Origin: Gammaproteobacteria bacterium
GTDB taxonomy: Bacteria; Pseudomonadota; Gammaproteobacteria; Competibacterales; Competibacteraceae
DNA: 64,000 nucleotides
Assembly (NCBI GenBank): GCA_024235095.1
Contig: JACKNC010000001.1
Location: forward strand, 620,001 to 684,000
Direction: 5' to 3'
The position numbers were made by a program, and so were the translations under genes. Of this stretch, positions 33,888 through 42,448 are shown piece by piece. Positions within the stretch are counted from its first letter, which is position 1, and each line of letters starts with the position of its first letter. Under the pieces are notes generated by a model. It was given only the letters and a program-made list of their open reading frames with translations. It did not search any database and was not told the origin of the DNA.

Positions 33888-34925
33888 ATGACCCGTCGTC
33901 GGTTATGGCTGATCCCACTGATTTTGTTGGCGCTGTTCAGTATCGGCGGGATATTGCTATGGTTAAGCCAGCATCTGATCCAGCGCAGCGAAGAGGTTTA
34001 TACCGGTTATGATGAAGCCGCGCGGCGCAATCCCTTTTACTTGGCGGATCGGCTGTTAACCCGGCTGGGCCGCACGGTCCATAGTGTGCGCCGTCTCGAC
34101 GAATTACCTCAACCGCTGGCATCCACCGCGACCCTGCTAGTAGCTATTCCCAGCTATGCGCTCAGCGCTGCTGACAGCCAGAGGTTGCTGGACTGGGTCC
34201 ATGCGGGCGGACATCTGCTGATCAGTGTGCAACATCCTTATGAACCCGGTCAGGGACATGATTACCTGCTCAATTCGCTTGAAATCCGTAGTCATCGCGC
34301 TGAAAAATCGGTCGCCGATCCGGTTGCGGTCAAACTGAATGAAGCCGGGCCGCCCCTACAAGTCCGGTTCCGCTCGGATTTGCGATTGAATGACGCTTTC
34401 TGGCAATCCTTTCAATGGGGAAAGGGGCGGGTTACGCTGCTGAGCGATCTTGACCCATTCACCAACCACCGGTTAGCCGAATACGATCATGCCGATTTTC
34501 TATGGGCGTTGCTCCAGCAGGGCGCTCCAGACGGCGAGGTTTGGCTGCAATACCGGATGCTGACCCCCTCGCTGGTGCAACTGCTGTGGCAATACGCCTG
34601 GATGCCGCTGGCTGGGCTGATTTTGACTCTACTGACGGCGCTGTGGAGCTACAGCCGGCGACTGGGGCCACTGTTGATCCCGCGTTCCGGGGAACAACGG
34701 CGATTGGCGGAACATCTGCGCGCCTGTTCCCGTTTCCTCTGGCGTCACGGCGCTGGGCCGATACTCCTTCAAGCCGCCCGCCACTACGCCTTGCGCCAGA
34801 TCGAACGCCGCCAGCCTGGCGCACCGCTGGATATCGCGCTGCTACCGCACTCCGACCAACCGCTGCATGAGCGCGATCTGGTGCAAACTCTGCAAACCCT
34901 GCAACGACTGAATCGTTCCCCATGA
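33888..34925 (+). CDS. DUF4350 domain membrane protein
   Basis: 345 residues from the ATG at 33888, with TAGGAG about 11 bp upstream; the ORF is open from 33840. Helices lie near residues 8-28 (LIPLILLALFSIGGILLWLS) and near 235-255. Between them is the GATase-like DUF4350 domain (NPFYLADRLLTRLGRTVHSV, LDWVHAGGHLLISVQHPYEP, KGRVTLLSDLDPFTNHRLAE). The family accompanies MoxR-type ATPases. It overlaps the MoxR gene by 4 bp (ATGA). Confidence 0.75.
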   Translation: MTRRRLWLIPLILLALFSIGGILLWLSQHLIQRSEEVYTGYDEAARRNPFYLADRLLTRLGRTVHSVRRLDELPQPLASTATLLVAIPSYALSAADSQRLLDWVHAGGHLLISVQHPYEPGQGHDYLLNSLEIRSHRAEKSVADPVAVKLNEAGPPLQVRFRSDLRLNDAFWQSFQWGKGRVTLLSDLDPFTNHRLAEYDHADFLWALLQQGAPDGEVWLQYRMLTPSLVQLLWQYAWMPLAGLILTLLTALWSYSRRLGPLLIPRSGEQRRLAEHLRACSRFLWRHGAGPILLQAARHYALRQIERRQPGAPLDIALLPHSDQPLHERDLVQTLQTLQRLNRSP

Positions 34926-35926
34926 GTGAAATTTCCCCCGCTGCCGCCGTGAACCCGCTCTCCAGCGCCGAATTGCAATGGGCTGGGGACTTTCTGCAAG
35001 CCCTGCGCCGCGAAATCGGTCAAGTGTTGATCGGCCAGCAAGCGGTGGTTGATCAAGTGCTGATTGCTCTCGGCGCCGCCGGTCACGTCCTGGTCGAAGG
35101 CGTCCCCGGACTGGGCAAAACCCTGTTGGTGCGGGCGCTGGCGGCTTGCGTCAACGCCCGCTTCGCCCGCATTCAGTTCACCGCCGACCTGATGCCCAGC
35201 GATGTGACCGGCCATGCCCTGTACAACCTGCGTGAAGAGCGGTTCGAAATTCGCCGGGGGCCGGTATTCTGCCACTTCCTGCTGGCCGACGAGATCAACC
35301 GCGCCCCGGCCAAGACCCAGGCGGCGTTGCTGGAAGTGATGCAGGAAGGACAGGTGACCATCGAGGGTCAATCCTTTCCGTTGCCACCCCCGTTCATGAC
35401 GCTGGCGACGCAAAATCCCATCGAACACGAAGGCACCTATCCGTTACCGGAAGCGCAGCTCGACCGGTTTCTGCTGAAAATTCAGATCGATTACCCCAAC
35501 TTTACGGAAGAGACCGCACTGCTGCGTCAGGTCACTGACGGACAGGTCGGCGACAAGCTGGATGTATCGCGGGTGCGGGCGGTGGCGGATCCGGAACGGG
35601 TGCTCACCTTGCAACGAATCGCCGCCCGGCTAAATCTCGATGATGCGGTGCTGGATTATGCGGTACGCTTGGTCGCCGCGACCCGGAAAACGCCGGGATT
35701 CGCCATTGGCGTTGGGCCGCGCGGCGGCATTGCTCTGATTCGCGCTGCCCGCGCCCAAGCCTTGTTGAATCAGCGGGATTTCGTGACGCCCGACGATATC
35801 AAGAGCATCGCCAAGCCGGCTTTGCGCCATCGGCTGACGCTGGCGGCGGAGTATGAAATGGAAGGGGCACAAGTCGATGAAGTGTTGGATGATCTATTGC
35901 GGCGGGTGGCCGCGCCGAGAGTCTAA
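34922..35926 (+). CDS. MoxR-family AAA+ ATPase
   Basis: 334 residues: Walker A EGVPGLGKT, VQFTADLMPSDVTG-like segment IQFTADLMPSDVTGHALY, Walker B LLADEINRAPAKTQAALLEV, sensor 1 FMTLATQNPIEHEGTYPLPE and the C-terminal helical domain with sensor 2 (GVGPRGGIALIRAARA). MoxR ATPases act as chaperones that insert co-factors or assemble complexes, usually with a VWA or DUF58 protein. DUF58 normally follows; here the operon ends 60 bp before a truncated Rpn gene with an IS insertion. Confidence 0.9.
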   Translation: MSEISPAAAVNPLSSAELQWAGDFLQALRREIGQVLIGQQAVVDQVLIALGAAGHVLVEGVPGLGKTLLVRALAACVNARFARIQFTADLMPSDVTGHALYNLREERFEIRRGPVFCHFLLADEINRAPAKTQAALLEVMQEGQVTIEGQSFPLPPPFMTLATQNPIEHEGTYPLPEAQLDRFLLKIQIDYPNFTEETALLRQVTDGQVGDKLDVSRVRAVADPERVLTLQRIAARLNLDDAVLDYAVRLVAATRKTPGFAIGVGPRGGIALIRAARAQALLNQRDFVTPDDIKSIAKPALRHRLTLAAEYEMEGAQVDEVLDDLLRRVAAPRV

Positions 35927-35988
35927 GGTGTGACTCAAGCGACCAAAAGTAAAAGTCCCTTGACAAATGAAGCTGATAAACTTTACTT

Positions 35989-36180
35989 ATGAAACATTCC
36001 ATTGACCAAAAAATTGACTGTGTGTTCAAGGCTCTGCTCGGCACTGAATGCAATCGCCGGTTGTTGATCCACTTTCTGAACGCGATCCTCGCCGGTGAAT
36101 TTGCCACGTCGATTGTCGAGGTCGAGATTCTCAATCCCTACAACGAGCAGGAATTTCTCGACGACAAGTTGAGCATTGTC
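35989..36180 (+). pseudogene. 5' fragment of an Rpn-family nuclease/transposase gene
   Basis: 64 codons of a good Rpn (PDDEXK recombination-promoting nuclease) N-terminus: MKHSIDQKIDCVFKALLGTE, LLIHFLNAILAGEFATSIVE, VEILNPYNEQEFLDDKLSIV. The catalytic D-(x)-ExQ part that should follow is lost, because an IS1-like element starts at 36181. The frame runs on to 36231 inside the element. No matching 3' part lies beyond the element, so a deletion went with or followed the insertion. Confidence 0.8.
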
Positions 36181-37034
36181 GGTAGTGTTCTAGATTTGGA
36201 TATGCTATATTTTAGTCTAAAATTGTATTAAGTATTTTAATATTTTTTTAAGGAATTTAAATATGGTTTTAAATCCTGTCGTTTGCCCTGTTTGTCGTCA
36301 TGAAAAAATCGCAAAGCGTGGAAAAACGGAGAATGGAAAACAACGCTACCTTTGTCAGAATCCAGAATGCTCGGTCAAAACATTTATTTTAGACTACGAT
36401 TACAATGGCTATTTGCCAGAAGTTAAAAACCAGATTATTAATATGGCGATCAATGGCAGTGGCATTCGGGATACTGCGCGAGTTTTAGAAATCAGTCCGA
36501 CCACCGTCATTAACGAATTAAAAAAAGAATCTTGCCTTGAATCCATCAATCGAACAGTGCTGAACCGCTTAAATCCATCTGAAGTCATCGTTGAGATTCA
36601 AAAAGTTGAAGATCAAGAGGCGGAGTTAGACGAGATGTGGAGTTACGTCCAGCGCAAAGCACATCCGCGTTGGCTGTGGCATGCCATCGATCACACGACC
36701 GGAAAAATTCTCGCTTATACCCTCGGTGATCACAAAGATGAAGTGTTTTTAAAGCTTAGAGAGATTCTAGAATCTTTCGGAATAACCCGATTTTACACGG
36801 ATGACGGGGGAGCCTACGAACGCCACTTGCCACCCGAACAGCATACGGCCGGTAAGGCGAATACTCAAAAAATTTAACGGAAACACCTCACCCTACGGAC
36901 GCGCATTAAAAGATGAGTCAGAAAGACGATTTGCTTCTCCAAACTCGATAAGATGCATGACATCGTTATTGGTCTATTTATTAATCGGTATGAATTCGGG
37001 GTTTTAGTATAAAAACCATGTCTGGAACACTACC
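36181..37034 (+). mobile_element. IS1-like insertion sequence (854 bp, inactive)
   Basis: Terminal inverted repeats: left GGTAGTGTTCTAGATTTG, right (reverse complement) GGTAGTGTTCCAGACATG, 14 of 18 matching. The outer ten bases are identical. The transposase between them is an IS1-type protein with two nonsense codons. Flanks AGCATTGTC and CCAAGAGCC do not form a target duplication, so one side was rearranged. Confidence 0.78.
36263..37012 (+). pseudogene. IS1-family transposase with two in-frame stops
   Basis: The first 204 codons give a fused InsA/InsB-like protein: zinc ribbon CPVCRHEKIAKRGKTENGKQ with a second CxxxxC pair, a helix-turn-helix (GSGIRDTARVLEISPTTVIN), then the DDE start ELDEMWSYVQRK and FYTDDGGAYERHLPPEQH. 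A TAA at 36875-36877 replaces the usual Glu of KIERKHLTLRTRIKR. The same frame continues as RKHLTLRTRIKR, has a TGA at 36914-36916, and then continues as RKTICFSKLDKMHDIVIGLF to the natural stop at 37010. Two point mutations therefore killed it with no frameshift. Confidence 0.82.
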
Positions 37035-37311
37035 CCAAGAGCCATACTTCTTCGGAGGTGGTCGCCATCATACGCTCCTGTCTTACGCTCATCTGATTGA
37101 CGATTATCACGCTAGCAAAAGTGAATAGCCATGACCCAGAGTGTAGGGATAACAGTGAGCCAGACTATGGTAGCCGCACCAAGCCATCGCAGCGATGGAT
37201 CGCCGTTTCATCAGAATTTCACAGCGTCCGATTAAGCTTATGTGCTGATTTCGGTCATCGCTTCGACCGCAGCACTTCTTATTCTCAAACTCCTTACCGG
37301 ACGGCTGCTGT
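37035..37311. other. non-coding gap between the IS1 remnant and the oxygenase gene
   Basis: 277 bp. Small ORFs are present but have no family resemblance. It may hold the promoter of the oxygenase gene. No hairpin stands out. Confidence 0.3.
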
Positions 37312-38115
37312 ATGTTCCAGGAAATTCTACTGATTCCCGCTGCTGGCGCATTGGCCTTCACTGGTCTCAAGCTGCGCAAGCAACGTCAGTATCGTCAATT
37401 GCAAGCACGTCAGAATACGCTGGTCACGCAGTACAGCGCAGTTCTCAAGCTGCCTGAGCAACTTCCGGAGCGATTGCCTGACTTTCAGCAACGTCTTGCG
37501 ATGGTTTCCGAACCGTTGCCAATAGCCGCTTTCGAAAAACTGCAGGAGGCAGCGTTGCGCTGCGCCAGCACCGAGCGCAGCTATTTCCCGGCGCACAAGA
37601 AGGGCGGCACGGTCGCTTACGAAGACTTGCATCAAAGGGCACCGGAGATTATCGCTTTTTACCAGTCAGACTACTTACGCCGGCTTTGCTCAGCGGTGAT
37701 CGGCGAGCCGGTGTTACCTACGCCGATTAACGATCAAAGCTCCTGTTCGTTGCTGTTCTACGATCGGCCACGCGATCATATCGGTTGGCATTATGATTAC
37801 AACTTCTACAATGGCCGGCATTTCACCGTATTGCTGCCTCTGGTCAACCGCCATCTTCAGGAAGATCGACTGTCTTCAGCACAACTGGCGATCCGGCAGG
37901 ATGATCAGGAGGTCATGATTCCCACTCCGCCGAATACCTTGATCCTGTTTGAAGGCGCGCGCGTGTTTCATAAGGTGACTCGGCTGGAAAAGAACGAGTT
38001 GCGGGTGATTCTCAGCATGACCTTTTGCACCCGACCGCAGACTTCGCTGCTCAAGGGCGTGATTCGCCGCATCAAGGATATCGCCTACTTCGGCATGCGG
38101 GCGTTGTGGAGTTGA
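37312..38115 (+). CDS. 2-oxoglutarate/Fe(II)-dependent oxygenase-like protein
   Basis: 267 residues. The iron site reads H-x-D in DHIGWHYDYNFYNGRHFTVL, with the distal His in ARVFHKVTRL and the 2OG-binding Arg in NELRVILSMTF. An N-terminal hydrophobic stretch (FQEILLIPAAGALAFTGLKL) may be an uncleaved membrane anchor. The family hydroxylates peptides, lipids or small molecules; nothing nearby fixes the substrate. The convergent RNA methyltransferase gene ends 18 bp downstream. It is a complete gene in a zone otherwise full of mobile debris. Confidence 0.75.
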   Translation: MFQEILLIPAAGALAFTGLKLRKQRQYRQLQARQNTLVTQYSAVLKLPEQLPERLPDFQQRLAMVSEPLPIAAFEKLQEAALRCASTERSYFPAHKKGGTVAYEDLHQRAPEIIAFYQSDYLRRLCSAVIGEPVLPTPINDQSSCSLLFYDRPRDHIGWHYDYNFYNGRHFTVLLPLVNRHLQEDRLSSAQLAIRQDDQEVMIPTPPNTLILFEGARVFHKVTRLEKNELRVILSMTFCTRPQTSLLKGVIRRIKDIAYFGMRALWS

Positions 38116-38133
38116 ACCTCAGCAAGAGAGGCT

Positions 38134-39237
38134 TCACCCTTGACGCTGCAACAGCGCCAGCGTCTCAACATGATGAGTTTGCGGGAAGAAGTCATAAGGC
38201 ATCAGCGCCTCCACAGTGTAACCTCTCGCAGTCAGCGCCGCCAAATCCCGACTCAGGGTACCGGCGCTGCACGACAGGTAGGCCAGGCGATCCGGTCGAA
38301 ATTCCACCGCCGCCCAGTCGCGCACCGCCGGCTCCAGCCCGGTGCGCGGCGGATTGACATACAGCAATCGGGTTCCCATCGCTGGCGTCCAGGTCCGTAA
38401 CTGCGGAAGCCGGTCGGCGCACTTGCCGCGCAGCACTGTGACTACCGGCGCATTTAACCCGGCGCATTCCACCGCCTCGCCACTCAGTTCCACGCCTAAC
38501 ACTCGCGCGCCGTGCCGGGTCCAGCGCGCCAGACTGGCGCCAATGCCGCAGTACAGATCAGCCAGGAAATTGCCTGGTTGCGGGGTCAAAAACGCTTCCG
38601 CCGCATCCAGCGCCCGCCGGTACAGCTGGGAAATCTGCTGCTGGAAGGCGGTTGGACCATAAATCAGTCCAAGGCTATCCCGCGAACGCGCTTGGCCCCA
38701 CAACAGTGTCCAGCCCTTGCGGGCAAACAGCCGTCGCCCTGCTGCCGGATGTAGATGCAGCCACAACCCTTCCAGTCCAATCGCCGCCAGTTCCAGCTGC
38801 GGCGCTGCATTGAGCCAATCCGGGTTGGGAACGTGATGTGCTTTCAGAATCAGGGTTGCTTGCGCGCCGGATTGCACAAAGAACGCCAGAGGAAATTCCG
38901 GCGCCGGCGGTAATGCCCGTATTAACCAGCGGATCACAGCGCGCACGGATTCGGTGTGAACCGGACAATCAGGAATCGGAATTAGCTCATCGCGCCGCCA
39001 TAAACCAAAATTCCAGCCAGTTTCCGCTGTCCAGACCGCCGACAAGCAAACTTTGCGCCGGTAATTCCAGCGAGCGTCGCCAGTCACCGCGCGCATCGCT
39101 TGCAGCCGATCTGCCCAAGGCGCCAGCCTTCGCTGCAACCACTGGGTCTTTTGCGCCTCGCTGGCGGCGGCGCTCCAGGTGCGATGCGCGCAGCCTGGAC
39201 AACGGGGTTCACAACCCGGCAGAAACAGTGGATTCAC
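38134..39237 (-). CDS. TrmA/RlmC/RlmD-family RNA uracil-C5-methyltransferase
   Basis: 367 residues from the GTG at 39237 (NPLFLPGCEPRCPGCAHRTW after the start); the longer ORF to 39399 reads antisense-like junk before it. An N-terminal Cys cluster (CEPRCPGC) is of the [4Fe-4S] type. SAM motif I is FLADLYCGIGASLARWTRHG, followed by VLGVELSGEAVECA, the catalytic-loop NPPRTGLEP, and the nucleophile Cys in LAYLSCSAGTLSRDL. NPPR rather than DPPR occurs in RlmC. It methylates a uridine in rRNA or tRNA. It overlaps the upstream small gene by 29 bp. Confidence 0.8.
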   Translation of the reverse strand: MNPLFLPGCEPRCPGCAHRTWSAAASEAQKTQWLQRRLAPWADRLQAMRAVTGDARWNYRRKVCLSAVWTAETGWNFGLWRRDELIPIPDCPVHTESVRAVIRWLIRALPPAPEFPLAFFVQSGAQATLILKAHHVPNPDWLNAAPQLELAAIGLEGLWLHLHPAAGRRLFARKGWTLLWGQARSRDSLGLIYGPTAFQQQISQLYRRALDAAEAFLTPQPGNFLADLYCGIGASLARWTRHGARVLGVELSGEAVECAGLNAPVVTVLRGKCADRLPQLRTWTPAMGTRLLYVNPPRTGLEPAVRDWAAVEFRPDRLAYLSCSAGTLSRDLAALTARGYTVEALMPYDFFPQTHHVETLALLQRQG

Positions 39238-39502
39238 CCGGCAACAGAGGGTAGGGTTGTTCCCGCAGCAGGCGGCGCTGGATGGCGGTGTCAATGTCCA
39301 TCCCGTTGAAGGCATAGACGCCGGGAATATCGGTTTCCTCAATACCCTCGTCCTCAACCACGGCAAGCGGCATTGACTCGCCAAGGGCATAGACGCCATT
39401 AATAGTGGTCTCGAAGATGCTCATGTCGCCGCCAGCCGCTGGCGCTTGCGCCAGCCAGCGGTGGCGCGCTGAACCGGTCAGGAGGTATTTGTAGAGTTTC
39501 AT
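39209..39502 (-). CDS. small hypothetical protein upstream of the RNA methyltransferase
   Basis: 97 residues. MKLYKYLLTGSARHRWLAQA and MSIFETTINGVYALGESMPL are acidic and hydrophobic by turns, with two GVYA(L/F) repeats. I recognise no domain. It runs in the same direction as the methyltransferase and overlaps its start by 29 bp, suggesting coupling. The start faces the zinc-ribbon gene on the other strand. Codon use is like that of its neighbours, so I consider it real. Confidence 0.5.
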   Translation of the reverse strand: MKLYKYLLTGSARHRWLAQAPAAGGDMSIFETTINGVYALGESMPLAVVEDEGIEETDIPGVYAFNGMDIDTAIQRRLLREQPYPLLPGESTVSAGL

Positions 39503-39560
39503 GCCGGATTCTTCATTAAGCTTTGCACTTCAAAAAGCAAGACGAGGCGGGAGAAAAACA

Positions 39561-39779
39561 ATGGTCAGTAGTTATCTGGTTTGCGACGTTTGTGGCGGAT
39601 TTGGACCCCCGGCCAGTTTTCTTAGCGAAAACGGCTTGCGACTCTGCTATCAATGCTGGTATCAGGAGCGATATGACAACCACCCGCCCGTTAATGCGCA
39701 CGAGTCCAGGGTGAAGGAATCTGTAGAGTCCGCTTCCAATGCTCCCGCCTCTCCCGATCAATCGCGCAACAGTTCATAA
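39561..39779 (+). CDS. small zinc-ribbon-like protein
   Basis: 72 residues from the ATG at 39561 (an ORF from 39501 adds a leader without a site). VCDVCGGFGPPASFLSENGL then LCYQCWYQERYDN has a CxxC...CxxC zinc-knuckle layout. The rest is Ser/Asn-rich and probably disordered. GGGAG lies about 9 bp ahead of the ATG. Its 3' end overlaps the EAL-HDOD gene (opposite strand) by 22 bp. No assigned function. Confidence 0.55.
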   Translation: MVSSYLVCDVCGGFGPPASFLSENGLRLCYQCWYQERYDNHPPVNAHESRVKESVESASNAPASPDQSRNSS

Positions 39780-40777
39780 CTGGCGCGATACGTATCGGCC
39801 AGGGCCGCCATGTAGGCTTCGTTGACCTGTTCAGCGTCCAGTCCCGATTCCTTCAGCGTGGCCCAGTCGCACTGTTCATAAGCCAGGGTACAGGCCAGAA
39901 TTTGGCCCAGCGCGCCTTCGTGGTGCAACAACGCCGCATTGATGTCGTCCTCCAGTGGCAGCGCCGCCAGCACCTCAGACATGGGCGCTTGCGCCACCAG
40001 ATCGAGCACCGACAGCAAACCCACCATGAAATTGCTGTCGAGCTGCTTAAGACCCAGTTGCTCGCCCAGTAACTCGCACATTTTGGCGCGCACCAAGGCA
40101 ATGGTCATCAGATCGCTGCGAGCGCTCTCGACGCCAGACATCGAGATCAGCGTCGCCCAGGAACGCACAGTGCGCAGTCCCAGTAGCGCCACCGCCCGCT
40201 GGATCGATTCGACCCGTTGCGGCAGACTGAAATAGGCGGAATTAATGTAGCGAAGCAATTTATAACTGAGAGCGACATCCTGAGCAATCAGGGATGCAAT
40301 TTGCTGGAGATCAGCATCGGACTGATTCAGCGCGCTGACCAACCGTACTACGGCCAATTGATTGGTCTGAATCCCCTGAAATTTGAGCAACCGGGGCTGG
40401 GAAAAGTGGCGCCCCTGGAAAAAATTAAACCCCAGCTTTTGGCACACCTCGAGCTGATGTTGATCTTCAATCCCGCTGGCAATCACCGCTAAACCCCGTT
40501 GATGGAACCGGGTCAGCAGCCGGCGCGCTTCCGGTTCCGGGGTAGTCGATATATTCAGACGCACATATTCAACGGTCTCCAACAGCGCCTGGTAGGCTTC
40601 ATTGTCCACATACCCGTCGAGCAGAAAGCAATAACCTTTTTGGCGCAAAGCCTTGAGCGCGGCGATCAGCGGTTCATCCACGCTGATGTTGGCCATGACT
40701 TCGAACACCAGACGCGGGGAAGCCTCTATCAGTTGCCGCAACGTTCCTTGAACCAGCAAGACATGGACGACATTCAA
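39758..40777 (-). pseudogene. EAL-HDOD signalling protein, 3' part (split by an insertion sequence)
   Basis: Codons 70-408 of a YuxH-type protein. The EAL-like half (NVVHVLLVQGTLRQLIEASP, VRLNISTTPEPE, LGFNFFQGRHFSQP) lacks the ExL and DDFG catalytic acids and is degenerate. It is followed by an HDOD domain (LVSALNQSDADLQQIASLIA, YKLLRYINSAYFSL, AVALLGLRTVRSWATLISMS). Such proteins act in signalling without phosphodiesterase activity. The 5' part lies at 42449-42655, beyond an ISKra4-like element. A TTG at 40777 could start a shortened product, so residual function cannot be excluded. Confidence 0.85.
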
Positions 40778-40811
40778 AAAAATCTCCTCCTGTAAATTTT
40801 CCTGTGATGCT

Positions 40812-42023
40812 CTATGCGTTTGAAACTAACCGCAAGTTTGACGGATCATTCGCGGCTTCTTGAGGAAACCAGACAGAATCCCATTCATTATTGAGTTCGA
40901 TCACCTTTAAAATGCCTAAACTTCGACTTCCTGCAGGACGCCAACTCATCCCTTTTTTCTTCTGACGACGTCCGATAACTTGATCACAGCCTTTCTCGAT
41001 AGAACCACTTCCGATGGGTTTGCCTGCAATCTGACGACTTCGATAATCGATAATTTCATGCTGATGTTTTTCAAGATAATTGATCAGTTCAAGATGCTTT
41101 TCTGCATTTTTGGGTTGCACCTGCTCGACTAAGTAATTCAAAACCGTGACAACATCACCACGCCAGAGGTGATAGAACATAAACTTTAGATGCTGATTCT
41201 TCTCATCCTTATTCAAGGCAATCATACTCATTAAATCACGAATTTTTTTACCAAGATGGTACCAATCCAGGATAATCAGCACGGTGATACCAAATACCGC
41301 CCAAAGATGCTCACGAATGATTTTTGCGCCATCTGTAATCGCGATAATCGGCAATGGCTTTTCTTCTTTCCCATAATCTTCAATCACCCGGCTTTTCAGA
41401 ATATCAGCAACCGGAATGATCGCTTTCCCCTGTCGATCAATCGGTGCGGTCAGGTATTCAAGATCGCCGTCTTTATTTTCAAAGAGAATGACGTCACTCG
41501 ATACGGCAGACGTCTTCTTCGGTGCGGATTTCTCTGGCACTTCTTCCTTTATAACTGATTGTTTTCTTATACGATTTTCTTTCTGACCACGGACTTGAAT
41601 GGCATCTTCGAAAATCAGAATTTCCCGACTTTCTGGGTCGTAAATATCAACATCAGGGTCAATGTTGATGACAGAACCACTCGTCTTCGATAAGGTTTCT
41701 TCCACTTGCGCGACGCACGCTTGACTGAGCGCTTGCGCCTTTTCAACCACCACATGGTGGATTTTTTGGTCACTGAGTTGTCGGAACCCGGTGACCCTCT
41801 CTATTAAATCGGATACATCGATATAGCTTAAGCGATTGCTATAATAAGCGGAGAATTCTTTTAACCGATCACTCACATAATCTTCCTGAAATTGATCCGT
41901 CAAATCAAAGTAGGTTCGATGAGGCAAACTAGGGTATTCTCGATCAATAAATCGCTGAAGTCTAAATTCAAAAGGTCCATGAAGCGTCTTAATCTTGATG
42001 GGTGTTGTCCCATTGCAAATCAA
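40812..42023 (-). CDS. ISKra4/ISLre2-like transposase, main reading frame
   Basis: 403 residues. IKTLHGPFEFRLQRF is the N-terminal motif, followed by a helical region (LSDQKIHHVVVEKAQALSQA). The catalytic acids appear in IDPDVDIYDP, IAITDGAKIIREHLWAVFGI and LIILDWYHLGKKIRDL. The C-terminal block is PIGSGSIEKGCDQVIGRR then QKKKGMSWRPAGSRS. The first codon would be TTG at 42023, but the frame is -1 to the upstream ORF at an A6G slippery site, so it is more likely made as a fusion. Family assignment is by motif memory; ISLre2 is the alternative. Confidence 0.75.
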   Translation of the reverse strand: MICNGTTPIKIKTLHGPFEFRLQRFIDREYPSLPHRTYFDLTDQFQEDYVSDRLKEFSAYYSNRLSYIDVSDLIERVTGFRQLSDQKIHHVVVEKAQALSQACVAQVEETLSKTSGSVINIDPDVDIYDPESREILIFEDAIQVRGQKENRIRKQSVIKEEVPEKSAPKKTSAVSSDVILFENKDGDLEYLTAPIDRQGKAIIPVADILKSRVIEDYGKEEKPLPIIAITDGAKIIREHLWAVFGITVLIILDWYHLGKKIRDLMSMIALNKDEKNQHLKFMFYHLWRGDVVTVLNYLVEQVQPKNAEKHLELINYLEKHQHEIIDYRSRQIAGKPIGSGSIEKGCDQVIGRRQKKKGMSWRPAGSRSLGILKVIELNNEWDSVWFPQEAANDPSNLRLVSNA

Positions 42024-42232
42024 GTCTTTTTTTTATCCTGAATAAAGATGTTTTGAGCCGCTTCTAACAAATCAGCCTGAAGATCCGGTAGTGCATTTTT
42101 CTTAAATTCTTCAACTGCACCTTCAATACAATGCAAGCTTTGATTTCTCCAATCCAAAGAATATGTTCGTGTGGATCGATGATCAATAATACGACCTTCA
42201 TCATCACGAAGAATCAATTCAACGGTCGGCAT
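42020..42232 (-). CDS. insertion-sequence upstream frame (transposase N-terminus)
   Basis: 70 residues from the ATG at 42232 (MPTVELILRDDEGRIIDHRS ... DLLEAAQNIFIQDKKKT), with GGAG about 7 bp upstream. The frame is open further up to 42391, which gives 53 more residues without a good ribosome site. It ends TTGA overlapping the main transposase frame. The end QDKKKT is coded by an A8 run containing the A AAA AAG heptamer. It has no use alone, and I read it as the first part of the frameshifted transposase. Confidence 0.6.
   Translation of the reverse strand: MPTVELILRDDEGRIIDHRSTRTYSLDWRNQSLHCIEGAVEEFKKNALPDLQADLLEAAQNIFIQDKKKT
42026..42032 (-). promoter_or_regulatory. A AAA AAG slippery heptamer (probable -1 frameshift site)
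   Basis: In the zero frame the codons are AAA AAA AAG ACT TGA. The heptamer A AAA AAG is the classic -1 site of dnaX and several insertion sequences. Slippage by -1 joins the upstream frame to the main transposase frame directly. The upstream -1 frame stop TAA just before the run means that slippage must happen on this run. Confidence 0.6.
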
Positions 42233-42448
42233 GGCGCTTCTCCAGATCAAAGAGGAGGCGTGGTTTTTTACAGAATTTCTGGACGCATCCTCAGCCGCCG
42301 CCCGATCGGCAGCCTTCCATGGATTTCGCCCTTTTTCAAAATCAATCAATGCCCTAATAGGCCGGCTCCAAAAGAGTTCTTGAAAAAGCAAAAAGTTAGA
42401 TATCAGTATACCCTATGGTTTGTCTATCACAGGAAAATTTACAGGACC

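Larger units (their letters stand above)
40786..42448 (-). mobile_element. ISKra4-like insertion sequence (1663 bp) with 8-bp target duplication
   Basis: The ends are inverted repeats whose shared 20-bp core begins TCCTGTAAATTTTCCTGTGA (40788 inward, and 42446 inward on the other strand). The two outermost bases differ (CC/GG). The target duplication AAAAATCT is perfect (40778-40785 and 42449-42456). It contains two overlapping transposase frames on the minus strand. It disrupts an EAL-HDOD gene; deleting the element and one copy of the duplication joins the two halves in frame. The duplication and ends are intact, which suggests recent insertion. Confidence 0.88.

Noticed and set aside
36181..37034. 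Target duplication around the IS1-like element
   Set aside because: The nine bases on each side (AGCATTGTC and CCAAGAGCC) do not match.
39240..39399. Longer N-terminus for the RNA methyltransferase
   Set aside because: The extra 54 residues are Cys/Pro/Ser-rich, overlap the 97-residue gene in another frame and have no counterpart in the family.
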